Source: Coenobita brevimanus (Eukaryota > Arthropoda > Malacostraca > Decapoda > Coenobitidae). Taken from it: a stretch of 64,000 nt of DNA. How positions within the stretch are numbered: the stretch's first letter is position 1; each line of letters starts with the position of its first letter. The DNA lies in contig CM064655.1 in the NCBI GenBank assembly GCA_032717465.1, positions 22,162,146 to 22,226,145 on the forward strand. Reading direction: 5' to 3'. This document shows, in pieces, positions 39,678 through 48,214 of this stretch. Both the position numbers and the translations under genes were made by a program. The notes under the pieces are model-generated. The model searched no databases and had not been told where the DNA came from. It was given only the letters and a program-made list of their open reading frames with translations.

Positions 39678-40340
39678 TCATAGATCTCTGTTCAGTAATG
39701 GTTTAAATTTGCTTATGAAATATTTTTCCTTTGATTTTCTTAATATTGGATCATCCTTTTTTACTTTATAGAAGGGCATAATATTGAAGTTTGGAGAACA
39801 TTTTTTTGCACATTTAGCTATGTGGGTATTAACATATAAACCTTTACCGTGATTAATATGATCCCTATGTAGGTTAGTACGAAGCCTGAGATTTGAGGTC
39901 TCGCCTATATAAATCTCTTTGCATCCACCGAAGCGAATTACGTAAATGCAATTTTGTGTCGAGCATCCCATGTTTTCGTTAATTTGGAATGTGTAGTTGA
40001 CACTGGGAAAAGTGAATTGACTGCCTTCAATTATTTCCATGCAGAGTTTACATTTTTTGTCTTCACATTTCTTCACTTTAAAACTAGATAAATTATTATT
40101 AAACCTAGCCCTTGTTAAAATTCTTTTTAGATTATTGGGTTGCCGCTTTGCTTTAATTAAGGAGACATCTTTATATATTTCTTGTGTTTCAGGTGCTTTT
40201 TGAAGAACATTAATTGTACATGAGACTTCTTTAAAGTGATCATCATAATTTGGGTTATAGGTTGTTATATATGGTATTGTGTGTGTATCACTGGCTGTTT
40301 CTTTATTACTGCAGCTCCGAAGGTTGCCTATGGGTATTTG
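39678..40340 (-). pseudogene. PLE GIY-YIG endonuclease, separated from RT by a 1-nt difference
   Basis: C-terminal domain of the PLE protein, which in this family nicks target DNA. The clear part (39,678-40,076) shows C-x4-C-x2-C (zinc-linker type), then I-Y-V-I-R-F-G-G-C-K-E-I-Y-I-G-E-T (the GIY...YIG core), R-L-R-T-N-L-H-R-D-H, K-E-K-Y-F-I (catalytic Glu) and a C-terminal L-L-N-R-D-L with Asn. The frame stays open upstream towards RT. It joins RT in the duplicate copy but not here, because the T-run near 40,365 is one base shorter. Confidence 0.88.
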
Positions 40341-40351
40341 TTTTGCTCTTT

Positions 40352-41947
40352 CTATGCCATTTTTATTATACTTTTGGGATATCCACGTTGTCGAAGAAAA
40401 TCTTTCAGTTCACTTAATCTTATTTCTTTTAACTCAGGTTCTGAAACTATTGTGCATATCCTCCGTGCTAAATTAAATGGTATGTTATTTTTTATGTGTC
40501 TGGGGTGATTAGAACTATATGTTAGATAATGTTTTGTATCAGTTTCCTTGTAATGAATGTCAGTAATTATTTTCTTATCTTGCTTAATGAGTTTTATGTC
40601 TAGGAAAGTGACTGTGTCTCCACTTGTGTCACATGTAAATGTTAGTTTGGAGTCCAGGTTATTCATGATGTTTATGAGTGTTGAGAAATGTCCATCTCTC
40701 TCGTCCCAAATCATAAAGATATCGTCTAGGTATCGCATATAGTTCTTTTTCATTTTATCCGCTATTGTTTTACAAAAATGTGCTGACACCTGAGAATACA
40801 AGGTGTTTTCTAAGTAACCCAATACAAGATTGGCATAATTTGGCGCAAATTTTGTCCCCATTGCTGTTCCTGACACTTGTAAGTAATTTTGCCCATTAAA
40901 TTCGAATGAGTTATTTTCCAAAATTAAACTGCATCCTTCTTTTATTAGATCTGCAGGTATACGATTTGTATTATCATAGTGTTCATCAATCCAATAAGTG
41001 ATAGCTTCATATCCAAGTTCATGGCGAATATTGCTATATAGGTTTACCACATCAAGAGTTACGAAAATTTCATTATCATCTAATTTAGTAGGAATCTTGT
41101 TTAAAAAGTCTAGATTGTTTTTGATATATGAAGGTATGTATTTCAGAAAAGGTTGCAGTAATATATCTAAGAAGTGACTGAGACGGTGGGTAGGGCAAGC
41201 TGGTCCCGCAATAATTGGTCTCATTTTAAAGTCTACAGGGTTTGTTACGGAAATCACCTCTGTACTACAAACATTAATTTGATCAATTATCATTTTGGAC
41301 TTATGAACTTTTGGTAAACCGTAAAATAGGCTTGTCTTATATTCAAAGTTGGTTAAGTAATTAACTTCATCTTTAGTTAGTCTATCCTTATAATTTTTAA
41401 TTACCCTTTTTATTTTATTCATAGTTTTTTGGTCTATATTTTTTGATATCTTTTCATATGTATCCTGATCCTTTAAAATATCCATCACCTTTTGTTCATA
41501 GAATGATGTATCCATTAGTACAACAGCTGACCCTTTATCAGCTTCTTTAATAACAACATCAGTGCAGTTCTTAAGGACTTTTATAACTTTTTGTTCACCA
41601 TGTGTTAAATTATACTTAGGTTTACTGTTTTGTCTTGTGATAGTAGATCGACTCAGTCTTAGGAAATCAATTACGGCATCGAGGGTGGAATTTCTACCAG
41701 TATTTGGTTCCCATGTAGATTTAGATTTTACCAATGATTCATCATTTAAGACAGTGTTGTGGAAAAATTCCTTTAATCTTAATTTTCGACATAATTCATC
41801 AATATCACTATTAAGTTCCTCGTGATTGAGTTGATATGGTGTGGGACAATATTTTAGTCCCTTGGTAAGTAAGGATTTTTCTTTATCACTCAGTGTGCGA
41901 GTTGAAAGATTTATTATTTTTGGGTCTACTTTCTGGGTTTTCTCCAA
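40352..41947 (-). CDS. PLE reverse transcriptase
   Basis: RNA-dependent DNA polymerase of the Penelope type, related to telomerase RT. Motifs in order (residues counted from 41,947): K-E-A-D-K-G (about 134-139), the F-Y-G-L-P-K-V-H-K box (208-216), R-P-I-I-A-G (243-248), T-L-D-V-V-N-L-Y-S (297-305, first catalytic Asp), G-T-A-M-G-T-K-F-A-P-N-Y (360-371), Y-L-D-D (406-409) and T-F-L-D-I-K-L (447-453). H-P-R-H-I-K follows near 481. All catalytic Asp residues are present. The frame has no ATG at its start. It ends at 40,352 because of a one-base difference in a T-run compared with the upstream duplicate, which separates it from the GIY-YIG part. Confidence 0.93.
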   Translation of the reverse strand: MEKTQKVDPKIINLSTRTLSDKEKSLLTKGLKYCPTPYQLNHEELNSDIDELCRKLRLKEFFHNTVLNDESLVKSKSTWEPNTGRNSTLDAVIDFLRLSRSTITRQNSKPKYNLTHGEQKVIKVLKNCTDVVIKEADKGSAVVLMDTSFYEQKVMDILKDQDTYEKISKNIDQKTMNKIKRVIKNYKDRLTKDEVNYLTNFEYKTSLFYGLPKVHKSKMIIDQINVCSTEVISVTNPVDFKMRPIIAGPACPTHRLSHFLDILLQPFLKYIPSYIKNNLDFLNKIPTKLDDNEIFVTLDVVNLYSNIRHELGYEAITYWIDEHYDNTNRIPADLIKEGCSLILENNSFEFNGQNYLQVSGTAMGTKFAPNYANLVLGYLENTLYSQVSAHFCKTIADKMKKNYMRYLDDIFMIWDERDGHFSTLINIMNNLDSKLTFTCDTSGDTVTFLDIKLIKQDKKIITDIHYKETDTKHYLTYSSNHPRHIKNNIPFNLARRICTIVSEPELKEIRLSELKDFLRQRGYPKSIIKMA

Positions 41948-42912
41948 TTCTGATTTCTCCTGAAAAAATTCTGAGTAGTATTTCTTTCACGTAATAGGTC
42001 TTGTGAGGCAACATTCAGTATAGAGAAAAGGTTCCCCAATTCTTTCAACCCTGGAACATAATTGTCTCCGTCTCTGTTTTGACCTTTTAAGGGATGTTTT
42101 GTATCATTATTGCTCAATCTTTTATTAGTATAAGACTTAGGTCTTTTGTAATTGAGATTACTATGTGAAGATGAAGGTTTGGGCATATTTTCAGAGCTGG
42201 TACTTAGAAAGAATAATTTCTTTTTCTCCCAAATCTTTTTGGAGATATTTTCTTCAGCAGTTATATCCTTGTACCAGTCTTCTATTAATTTCTGTCTAAC
42301 TTCAGGAGAATCATATTTACTGACTAGTTTCTTTATTTCTTCCTCTGCTGCATTCATGATTTGCAGCTGCTTCTCTGCTTGTTCTTTTAATCTTTCGATT
42401 TCAATTTTTACTTTTGTTATTTCTAGGTCTTTTATTCTTTTGGTTTGAGACTCTGTTTGTCCAGGTATAGACTTTTCTTTAAATTTTCTGGGGATTACCG
42501 GTTCTGGTCGTTTAATGAAATCTTCATATATGGAACCTATTCCAGTAGATCTAAGGTGGTTATAAAATGCTTGTTTTCGAATGTTCAGTTGTTTGAGCCA
42601 TTCCTCCTTGTGAGATTGAAATATTTGGTCATTTGCTAAATCATGACAATTGTTAAACATTTCCGAGGGATTTCCTTCCTTTAACACCTGGGAATATGGT
42701 TCACTCACATTTTGTTTAGTTATTGCTTCACTCACATTTTGTTTAATTATTGCTTCAATTGTTTCTATGTGATATTTTTCTTGTTGTTCCTTAATTTCTT
42801 CCAAAACAGTGTATATTTTTCTCAATATATGTATCATTTCAGACTCACGTGAACTTTCAAATTTAATTATATCACTTGATCTGGAATCCATATTGAGAAA
42901 AAAGTAGTACAC
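41926..42912 (-). CDS. PLE ORF1, N-terminal protein
   Basis: A 328-residue protein of unknown biochemical role, located where Penelope-like elements carry their poorly conserved N-terminal region. The middle (about residues 140-215) is Lys/Glu-rich with heptad-like spacing (I-E-I-E-R-L-K-E-Q-A-E-K-Q-L), suggesting a coiled coil. The C-terminal ~90 residues are basic and Asn/Ser-rich, as expected for an RNA-binding tail. An early direct repeat (I-I-K-Q-N-V-S-E-A-I-T-K-Q-N-V-S-E) is visible. It overlaps the RT frame, which is in the -1 frame and has no ATG at its start, so ORF1 is probably extended into RT by frameshifting, or a single ORF has suffered an indel. Confidence 0.7.
   Translation of the reverse strand: MYYFFLNMDSRSSDIIKFESSRESEMIHILRKIYTVLEEIKEQQEKYHIETIEAIIKQNVSEAITKQNVSEPYSQVLKEGNPSEMFNNCHDLANDQIFQSHKEEWLKQLNIRKQAFYNHLRSTGIGSIYEDFIKRPEPVIPRKFKEKSIPGQTESQTKRIKDLEITKVKIEIERLKEQAEKQLQIMNAAEEEIKKLVSKYDSPEVRQKLIEDWYKDITAEENISKKIWEKKKLFFLSTSSENMPKPSSSHSNLNYKRPKSYTNKRLSNNDTKHPLKGQNRDGDNYVPGLKELGNLFSILNVASQDLLRERNTTQNFFRRNQNWRKPRK
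41962..41968 (-). promoter_or_regulatory. putative -1 frameshift heptamer T TTT TTC
   Basis: In ORF1 phase the codons read AAT TTT TTC, which gives X XXY YYZ = T TTT TTC. The RT frame is -1 relative to ORF1 (offset 965, or 2 modulo 3), and a -1 slip here enters an open frame leading into RT without a stop. I did not identify a downstream pseudoknot. The run is also a homopolymer, so a simple indel is the competing explanation. Confidence 0.5.
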
Positions 42913-42922
42913 GTCTCCCCTT

Positions 42923-42969
42923 CACAAGAAAAAATTAAGAGGCTTATAAGGTATGAAAATCTTCTTGTG
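42923..42969 (-). other. hairpin-capable inverted repeat in the PLE leader
   Basis: CACAAGAA (42,923-42,930) and TTCTTGTG (42,962-42,969) form a perfect 8-bp stem around a 31-nt loop, between the end of the upstream copy and the ORF1 start. C-rich (CTCCCC) and G-rich (GGGG) flanks could extend it imperfectly. The role is unknown. Confidence 0.5.
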
Positions 42970-43303
42970 GGGAAATATATGTATAAAAATATGTATGCAC
43001 ACTAATGCCTTTTATTAGAATATCGACAGCATGTACACAAACAGGAGACATGTACTAAAATTGTATATTATAAACTAAAATCAAAGTTTAATTAAAATGC
43101 ATTTCTCTATTTTCATAGATCCTCAGTTAAAAATAGTGTTCCAGGAAGAGGTGTGCTTCCTGCGAGTGATTGATAGCCACTGATATTTGGTATGAATTGT
43201 CCACTGTTGTTAGTTTCATTTCGAGTTTTGTGAAGCTTCAGTTGCCCCATTCTCGTAATTCGGAAAAAGGTTTGTTTTTTGAAGCTGTAATTGGGTCAGT
43301 GTC

Positions 43304-44124
43304 TCATAGATCTCTGTTCAGTAATGGTTTAAATTTGCTTATGAAATATTTTTCCTTTGATTTTCTTAATATTGGATCATCCTTTTTTACTTTATAGAAG
43401 GGCATAATATTGAAGTTTGGAGAACATTTTTTTGCACATTTAGCTATGTGGGTATTAACATATAAACCTTTACCGTGATTAATATGATCCCTATGTAGGT
43501 TAGTACGAAGCCTGAGATTTGAGGTCTCGCCTATATAAATCTCTTTGCATCCACCGAAGCGAATTACGTAAATGCAATTTTGTGTCGAGCATCCCATGTT
43601 TTCGTTAATTTGGAATGTGTAGTTGACACTGGGAAAAGTGAATTGACTGCCTTCAATTATTTCCATGCAGAGTTTACATTTTTTGTTTTCACATTTCTTC
43701 ACTTTAAAACTAGATAAATTATTATTAAACCTAGCCCTTGTTAAAATTCTTTTTAGATTATTGGGTTGCCGCTTTGCTTTAATTAAGGAGACATCTTTAT
43801 ATATTTCTTGTGTTTCAGGTGCTTTTTGAAGAACATTAATTGTACATGAGACTTCTTTAAAGTGATCATCATAATTTGGGTTATAGGTTGTTATATATGG
43901 TATTGTGTGTGTATCACTGGCTGTTTCTTTATTACTGCAGCTCCGAAGGTTGCCTATGGGTATTTGTTTTGCTCTTTCTATGCCATTTTTTATTATACTT
44001 TTGGGATATCCACGTTGTCGAAGAAAATCTTTCAGTTCACTTAATCTTATTTCTTTTAACTCAGGTTCTGAAACTATTGTGCATATCCTCCGTGCTAAAT
44101 TAAATGGTATGTTATTTTTTATGT
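43304..44124 (-). pseudogene. upstream PLE copy: RT tail plus GIY-YIG, open but 5'-truncated
   Basis: This is the partial tandem copy. It begins within the RT C-terminal region at the gypsy LTR junction and reads openly through the linker to the same GIY-YIG domain and stop. The copy differs from the full unit by one residue in the zinc-linker (Asn for Asp in C-E-N-K-K-C) and by an extra base in the T-run near 43,990 that keeps RT tail and endonuclease in one frame. It lacks the polymerase core and so is not autonomous. In this family such a copy typically serves as the 5' pseudo-LTR. Confidence 0.85.
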
Positions 44125-44126
44125 AT

Positions 44127-44916
44127 TGTTACGGAACAGAGAAAGACAATGTACACTTTAAGTGAGAATACTAATAATCACTACTGTCCCGTAAAGGTCC
44201 AGGTTCAAAATAAAAGAGTTAGGTAAAATTACAAGTTAAAGTTTAATGCTCAAACTAACAACAAAACATTCAGGACTCATAAGGATAATGTAATGGCAAA
44301 AAACAGGTCAAATATATGGTTAACTGCAATAGCCTCTATTAACAAGAAATTAGCAAGAGTAAATTTACCTAAGTCAGCCCTGATAAAATGAAAATACACT
44401 GTTGTAATGCTCAGTTAATGCAAGATAAATTATTACAGATACAAACTATTATGAACAATGGCTAACAATAAGAACCTTACATGAATTACAAAAACCTAAC
44501 TAGGCCTAAGAATTAACCTTATGCTACACAGTATAAGAAAAAATGCAACAACAGTTATACTCAAATTACACACAGCTGCTAGATGGTTGGAGACTTCCTG
44601 AGCACTCACAATAATAACCGTACAGGGGAGGACAGAGATGTGAACAAAATGAGGAGTAGATCTAAGTGGCAATAATGCAGAGACTGAGCTCATTATATAG
44701 GGGCCAGCAGAGATTGATACAACTTGTAAGAAGGACGCGCAAATGAAGCCATAGCGACAAAGAGCTGACAATCCTGCTCTGAACAACAGAAAGGACGACT
44801 TACTCTACTATAACGGTAGAAGGGGGGACTGAGGCAGAACACGTTCGTGATCAAACATGCAGCATACTGTGCGTTAAAATTACACAAAGGATGATGAAAT
44901 CATAGGCTATGTAACA
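44127..44916 (-). repeat. 3' LTR of the Gmr1-like element
   Basis: 790 bp, TGTTACGG...CTATGTAACA. By eye it differs from the 5' LTR at about 15 positions, including one small indel near its middle (ACTGTTGTAATG against ACCGGGTAATG), so about 98% identity. Confidence 0.95.
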
Positions 44917-44926
44917 CCTCCCCTCA
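44917..44926 (-). promoter_or_regulatory. polypurine tract
   Basis: The minus strand reads TGAGGGGAGG immediately before the 3' LTR, the expected site of plus-strand priming. Confidence 0.8.
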
Positions 44927-44977
44927 AAGAAAAAGAAATTTACAAAGGAAATTTCTTATTACTCTAAAACAATCTGT

Positions 44978-47900
44978 CTAAAGTCTAGATAAGCAATCTG
45001 CAATAACATTTTCTTTCCCCTTGACATGTTGTATGTCTAATGAATACTCCTGAAGAAGTAGACTCCATCTTGTCAATCTCTGATTTTTATCTTTAAACTT
45101 ACTAAGGAATTTCAGTGGGTTATGATCGGTATAAATGACTATGGGGTCAAAACCAGAACACAAATAAAATGAAAAATGCTGTAAACCCAAAATCAAGGCC
45201 AAAAGCTCTTTCTCAATAGTTGAGTAGTTCTTTTGAGGTGGAGTGAACTTCTTACTGTAATAAGATACAGGGTGTTCAATACCCTGATCATCCTCTTGCA
45301 GCAAAACAGCCCCAGCTCCTGTATCACTTGCATCAACAGCCATCTTAAAAGGCTTAGCAAAATTTGGAGTAGCGAGCACTGGCTGACTTAATAGGATAGC
45401 TTTAAGTTTGTTGAAAGAGGATTCACAGTTATCGGTCCAGACAAATTTAACTCCCTTTTTCAGTAGGTCTGTAAGTGGTGATACAAGAATTGAAAAGTTA
45501 AGAACAAATCTCCTGTAATAACCTACCATTCCCAAAAATCTTTGTAGCTCTTTCCTAGTTTTAGGTCTGGGAAGATCACTTATAACCTGAACCTTAGCTG
45601 CTGATGGTGCAACGTGTCCATCACCAATTACGTACCCAAGGTACTGAACTGTAGCTTGACCAAACTCACACTTTGATAAGTTAGCTACAAGATTAGCCTG
45701 AACCAAACGCTCAAGAAATTTACTGACATGGCATAGGTGATCTTTCCAGTTGTCACTGAAGATTAATACATCATCAATATAAACAACACACCCTGCCAAA
45801 CCCTCTGTTATAACATTCATGAGCTTCTTAAATGTGGTTGGTGCATTTTTCATACCATATGGCATTACAGAACATGCAAAAGTCTTTCCTAGTGTTACAA
45901 AACATGAGATCTCCCTAGCACGTTCAGTCATAGGTACTTGCCAGTATCCCTTTAACAAATCAAACTTACTTATGTACCTAGCCTTTCCGATCTTGTCTAT
46001 GCAATCTTCCACACGAGGGAGAGGGTAAGTGTCTGTTTTGGTTATCTGATTAACACGTCTGTAGTCAATGCAAAGCCGCTGTGACCCACCTGGCTTAGGG
46101 ACTAGAGTGACAGGAGAACTCCACTCACTCTGACAGGGCTCAATCATCTTGTGGTCCAACAGGTAGCCAAGCTCCTTCTGGACGAGAGGAACTTTCACTG
46201 GGTTCACACGGTAAGGAGGCAGTTTAATTGGCTTTGTGTCTCCAACATCGACATCATGTATCAACACAGTGGTTCTTCCTGGAGTGGCACAGAACACTTG
46301 CGGGTACTCCTGCAGTAATGCCGAAAACTCCTGCCTTTCCTCGGGAGGTAGATGAGACAGCTTAGTCTGGAGACCATTCATGATATCAGGATTCTTCCCC
46401 AAACTATCACTCAGGCTCATACTGCATGGGAGAGCTTCACTTGCAGACTCGGGTGGAACAGCTACAGTGCAGACTGGATTATTTTCGTCCCGCCTGTGAT
46501 ATAACTTTAGCATGTTGATGTGACAAAGTTGCTTGTTCTTTCTACGATCCGGTGTGGCGATGACATAGTTGACATCACTGAGTTTCTTCTCCACCAAATA
46601 AGGACCACTAAACTTGGCTTGAAGAGGTTGCCCATGAACTGGTAGCAGAATCAAAACCTGATCTCCTGGCTGAAAGTGGCATAACCTGGACTTCTTATCA
46701 TACCAAGTCTTCATCTTCTCCTGAGCAGCTCCTAAATTCTCTCTCGCCAGCTGTAAAGCAGTGGACAACCGTTCTTTGAACTTCATCACATACTCCAGCA
46801 GGTTGACGTCATCTTCCTCCGACAGCCAACATTCCTTGAGTAACTTAAGGGGTCCTCTTACTTCATGGCCAAACAGTAGTTCAAAAGGTGAGAAGCCCAG
46901 TGATTCATTTGGAGATTCTCTTGCGGCAAACACAAAGAATGGAAGACCTTTATCCCAGTCTTTCTGATGTTCCAAACAGTATTTCTTGAGCATTGATTTG
47001 AGTGTTTGATGATATCTCTCCAACTCTCCTTGGGTCTGGGGATGGTAAGCTGAAGACGTGATCTGGGTGATGCCCAACTCTTTCAGAGACTGCTTGAAAA
47101 CGTTTGACATGAAATTACTTCCCCGGTCTGACTGTACCTCCTTGGGCAGACCAAACTTTGTGAAGAACCCTAGCATTTCCTTAACCACGTTCTTTGCTGA
47201 GATATTTCTAAGTGGAATGGCTTCAGGATAACGAGTAGCCATATCAATCAGGGTCAACACATAAGAAAATCCTGAAGAAGTCTTAGGAAGAGGGCCCACA
47301 ATATCCACCAACACACGGGTGAATGGCTCCTCAAAAGGAGGAATGGGAACTAGAGGTGCAACCTTTTCGGTCTGATTACACTTCCCCACAACTTGACCGG
47401 TGTGACAAGACTTACAATACCAGGAAACATCCCTGAAGATACCTGGCCAGTAGAAGTGTTTCAAAATGCGTGCCACAGTCTTCCTCACTCCAAGGTGTCC
47501 TGCCAAACTGGAATCATGAGCCACTCTAATGATATCCTGCCTACAAACACGAGGGATGACAACTTGATGTACAACCTCCCATTCACAGTCGGCTGATGCT
47601 GTTGGGGGTCTCCACTTCCTGATAAGCACTCCTGACTTTATATAATAACAAGTAGAAGCACCGGCTGACTCTTCCTCACTGCAAGCAGAGTTAGCTAGAA
47701 ATTTCAACTCAGGGTCAGCAACCTGCAACTCAACCAACTCTTGACGAGACAAATTATCAACACTACGGGGTACTGCCTCATCTGGTGAGTGGTCCAAATT
47801 AGCAAGAAAAGTGTCAGCTAGGATAACATCATCATCATCATTATCCTCTAAGTCACCAGTAACTTTAGACTTAGCCCTAGTGACAGCACATGCAGGTAAC

Positions 47901-48214
47901 ACATCAGGGACATCACAATCCCGGGACGCAGCCACTGGCTCACCAGACAACTGAGGAGCTGGACACACTTGACTTCCACCAATATCATTTCCAAGTAAGA
48001 AAGTTACACCTGACATTGGGAGTGTCTCAACCAACCCAACCATAACGGAACCATTAACAAAACCAGACTCTAAATTCACTCTGCACAGAGGGACAGAGAA
48101 GTAATTATTCCCTACACCTTGTAAGATTACAGTTTCATCAGAGAAATTAACATTAGAGCCTAGAACACTGGTCAGCATAAGGGATTGGCAAGCACCTGTA
48201 TCACGATATATTTT
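44978..48214 (-). CDS. pol polyprotein: protease, integrase, reverse transcriptase, RNase H
   Basis: Aspartic protease D-T-G-A-C-Q-S lies just before the first in-frame ATG (48,178); residues below are numbered from it. L-L-G-N-D-I (61-66) is the second protease motif. Integrase: His 221 and 228, Cys 255 and 258 (zinc domain), catalytic Asp 292, Asp 351 and Glu 387 (D,D-35-E), then G-P-Y (525-527) of a GPY/F module. Reverse transcriptase: L-P-P-Y-R (653-657), K-F-D-L-L-K-G-Y-W-Q (738-747), Y-I-D-D (800-803), F-L-G-M-V-G-Y-Y-R (881-889). RNase H: Asp 949, Glu 989, Asp 1018. The frame ends with A-D-C-L-S-R-L. No chromodomain or envelope gene follows. Expression is expected as a gag-pol fusion via the -1 shift. 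No lesion is visible in pol. Confidence 0.95.
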   Translation of the reverse strand, partial: KIYRDTGACQSLMLTSVLGSNVNFSDETVILQGVGNNYFSVPLCRVNLESGFVNGSVMVGLVETLPMSGVTFLLGNDIGGSQVCPAPQLSGEPVAASRDCDVPDVLPACAVTRAKSKVTGDLEDNDDDDVILADTFLANLDHSPDEAVPRSVDNLSRQELVELQVADPELKFLANSACSEEESAGASTCYYIKSGVLIRKWRPPTASADCEWEVVHQVVIPRVCRQDIIRVAHDSSLAGHLGVRKTVARILKHFYWPGIFRDVSWYCKSCHTGQVVGKCNQTEKVAPLVPIPPFEEPFTRVLVDIVGPLPKTSSGFSYVLTLIDMATRYPEAIPLRNISAKNVVKEMLGFFTKFGLPKEVQSDRGSNFMSNVFKQSLKELGITQITSSAYHPQTQGELERYHQTLKSMLKKYCLEHQKDWDKGLPFFVFAARESPNESLGFSPFELLFGHEVRGPLKLLKECWLSEEDDVNLLEYVMKFKERLSTALQLARENLGAAQEKMKTWYDKKSRLCHFQPGDQVLILLPVHGQPLQAKFSGPYLVEKKLSDVNYVIATPDRRKNKQLCHINMLKLYHRRDENNPVCTVAVPPESASEALPCSMSLSDSLGKNPDIMNGLQTKLSHLPPEERQEFSALLQEYPQVFCATPGRTTVLIHDVDVGDTKPIKLPPYRVNPVKVPLVQKELGYLLDHKMIEPCQSEWSSPVTLVPKPGGSQRLCIDYRRVNQITKTDTYPLPRVEDCIDKIGKARYISKFDLLKGYWQVPMTERAREISCFVTLGKTFACSVMPYGMKNAPTTFKKLMNVITEGLAGCVVYIDDVLIFSDNWKDHLCHVSKFLERLVQANLVANLSKCEFGQATVQYLGYVIGDGHVAPSAAKVQVISDLPRPKTRKELQRFLGMVGYYRRFVLNFSILVSPLTDLLKKGVKFVWTDNCESSFNKLKAILLSQPVLATPNFAKPFKMAVDASDTGAGAVLLQEDDQGIEHPVSYYSKKFTPPQKNYSTIEKELLALILGLQHFSFYLCSGFDPIVIYTDHNPLKFLSKFKDKNQRLTRWSLLLQEYSLDIQHVKGKENVIADCLSRL

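Larger units (their letters stand above)
39367..44124 (-). mobile_element. Penelope-like element, full unit plus partial upstream tandem copy
   Basis: On the minus strand, a 5'-truncated copy (44,124 to 42,993) is followed head-to-tail by a full unit (about 42,992 to 39,367). The two copies of the ~1.13-kb 3' region (39,367-40,497 and 42,993-44,124) are offset by 3,626-3,627 bp and differ at only about four or five positions by eye. This partial tandem, giving pseudo-LTRs, is the characteristic insertion form of Penelope-like elements. The unit encodes ORF1, a reverse transcriptase and a GIY-YIG endonuclease. The near-identity of the copies implies a recent insertion. Confidence 0.9.

Noticed and set aside
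43100..43150. Possible hammerhead ribozyme core (CTGAGGA followed by GAAA on the minus strand) in the PLE tail.
   Set aside because: Only about five bases separate the two core boxes and no helix II or III can be drawn. The match is probably chance.
44121..44130. A 4-bp target-site duplication for the gypsy element (GTAT before, ATAT after).
   Set aside because: The two sides differ by one base and one flank is a simple AT repeat, so the match has no weight.
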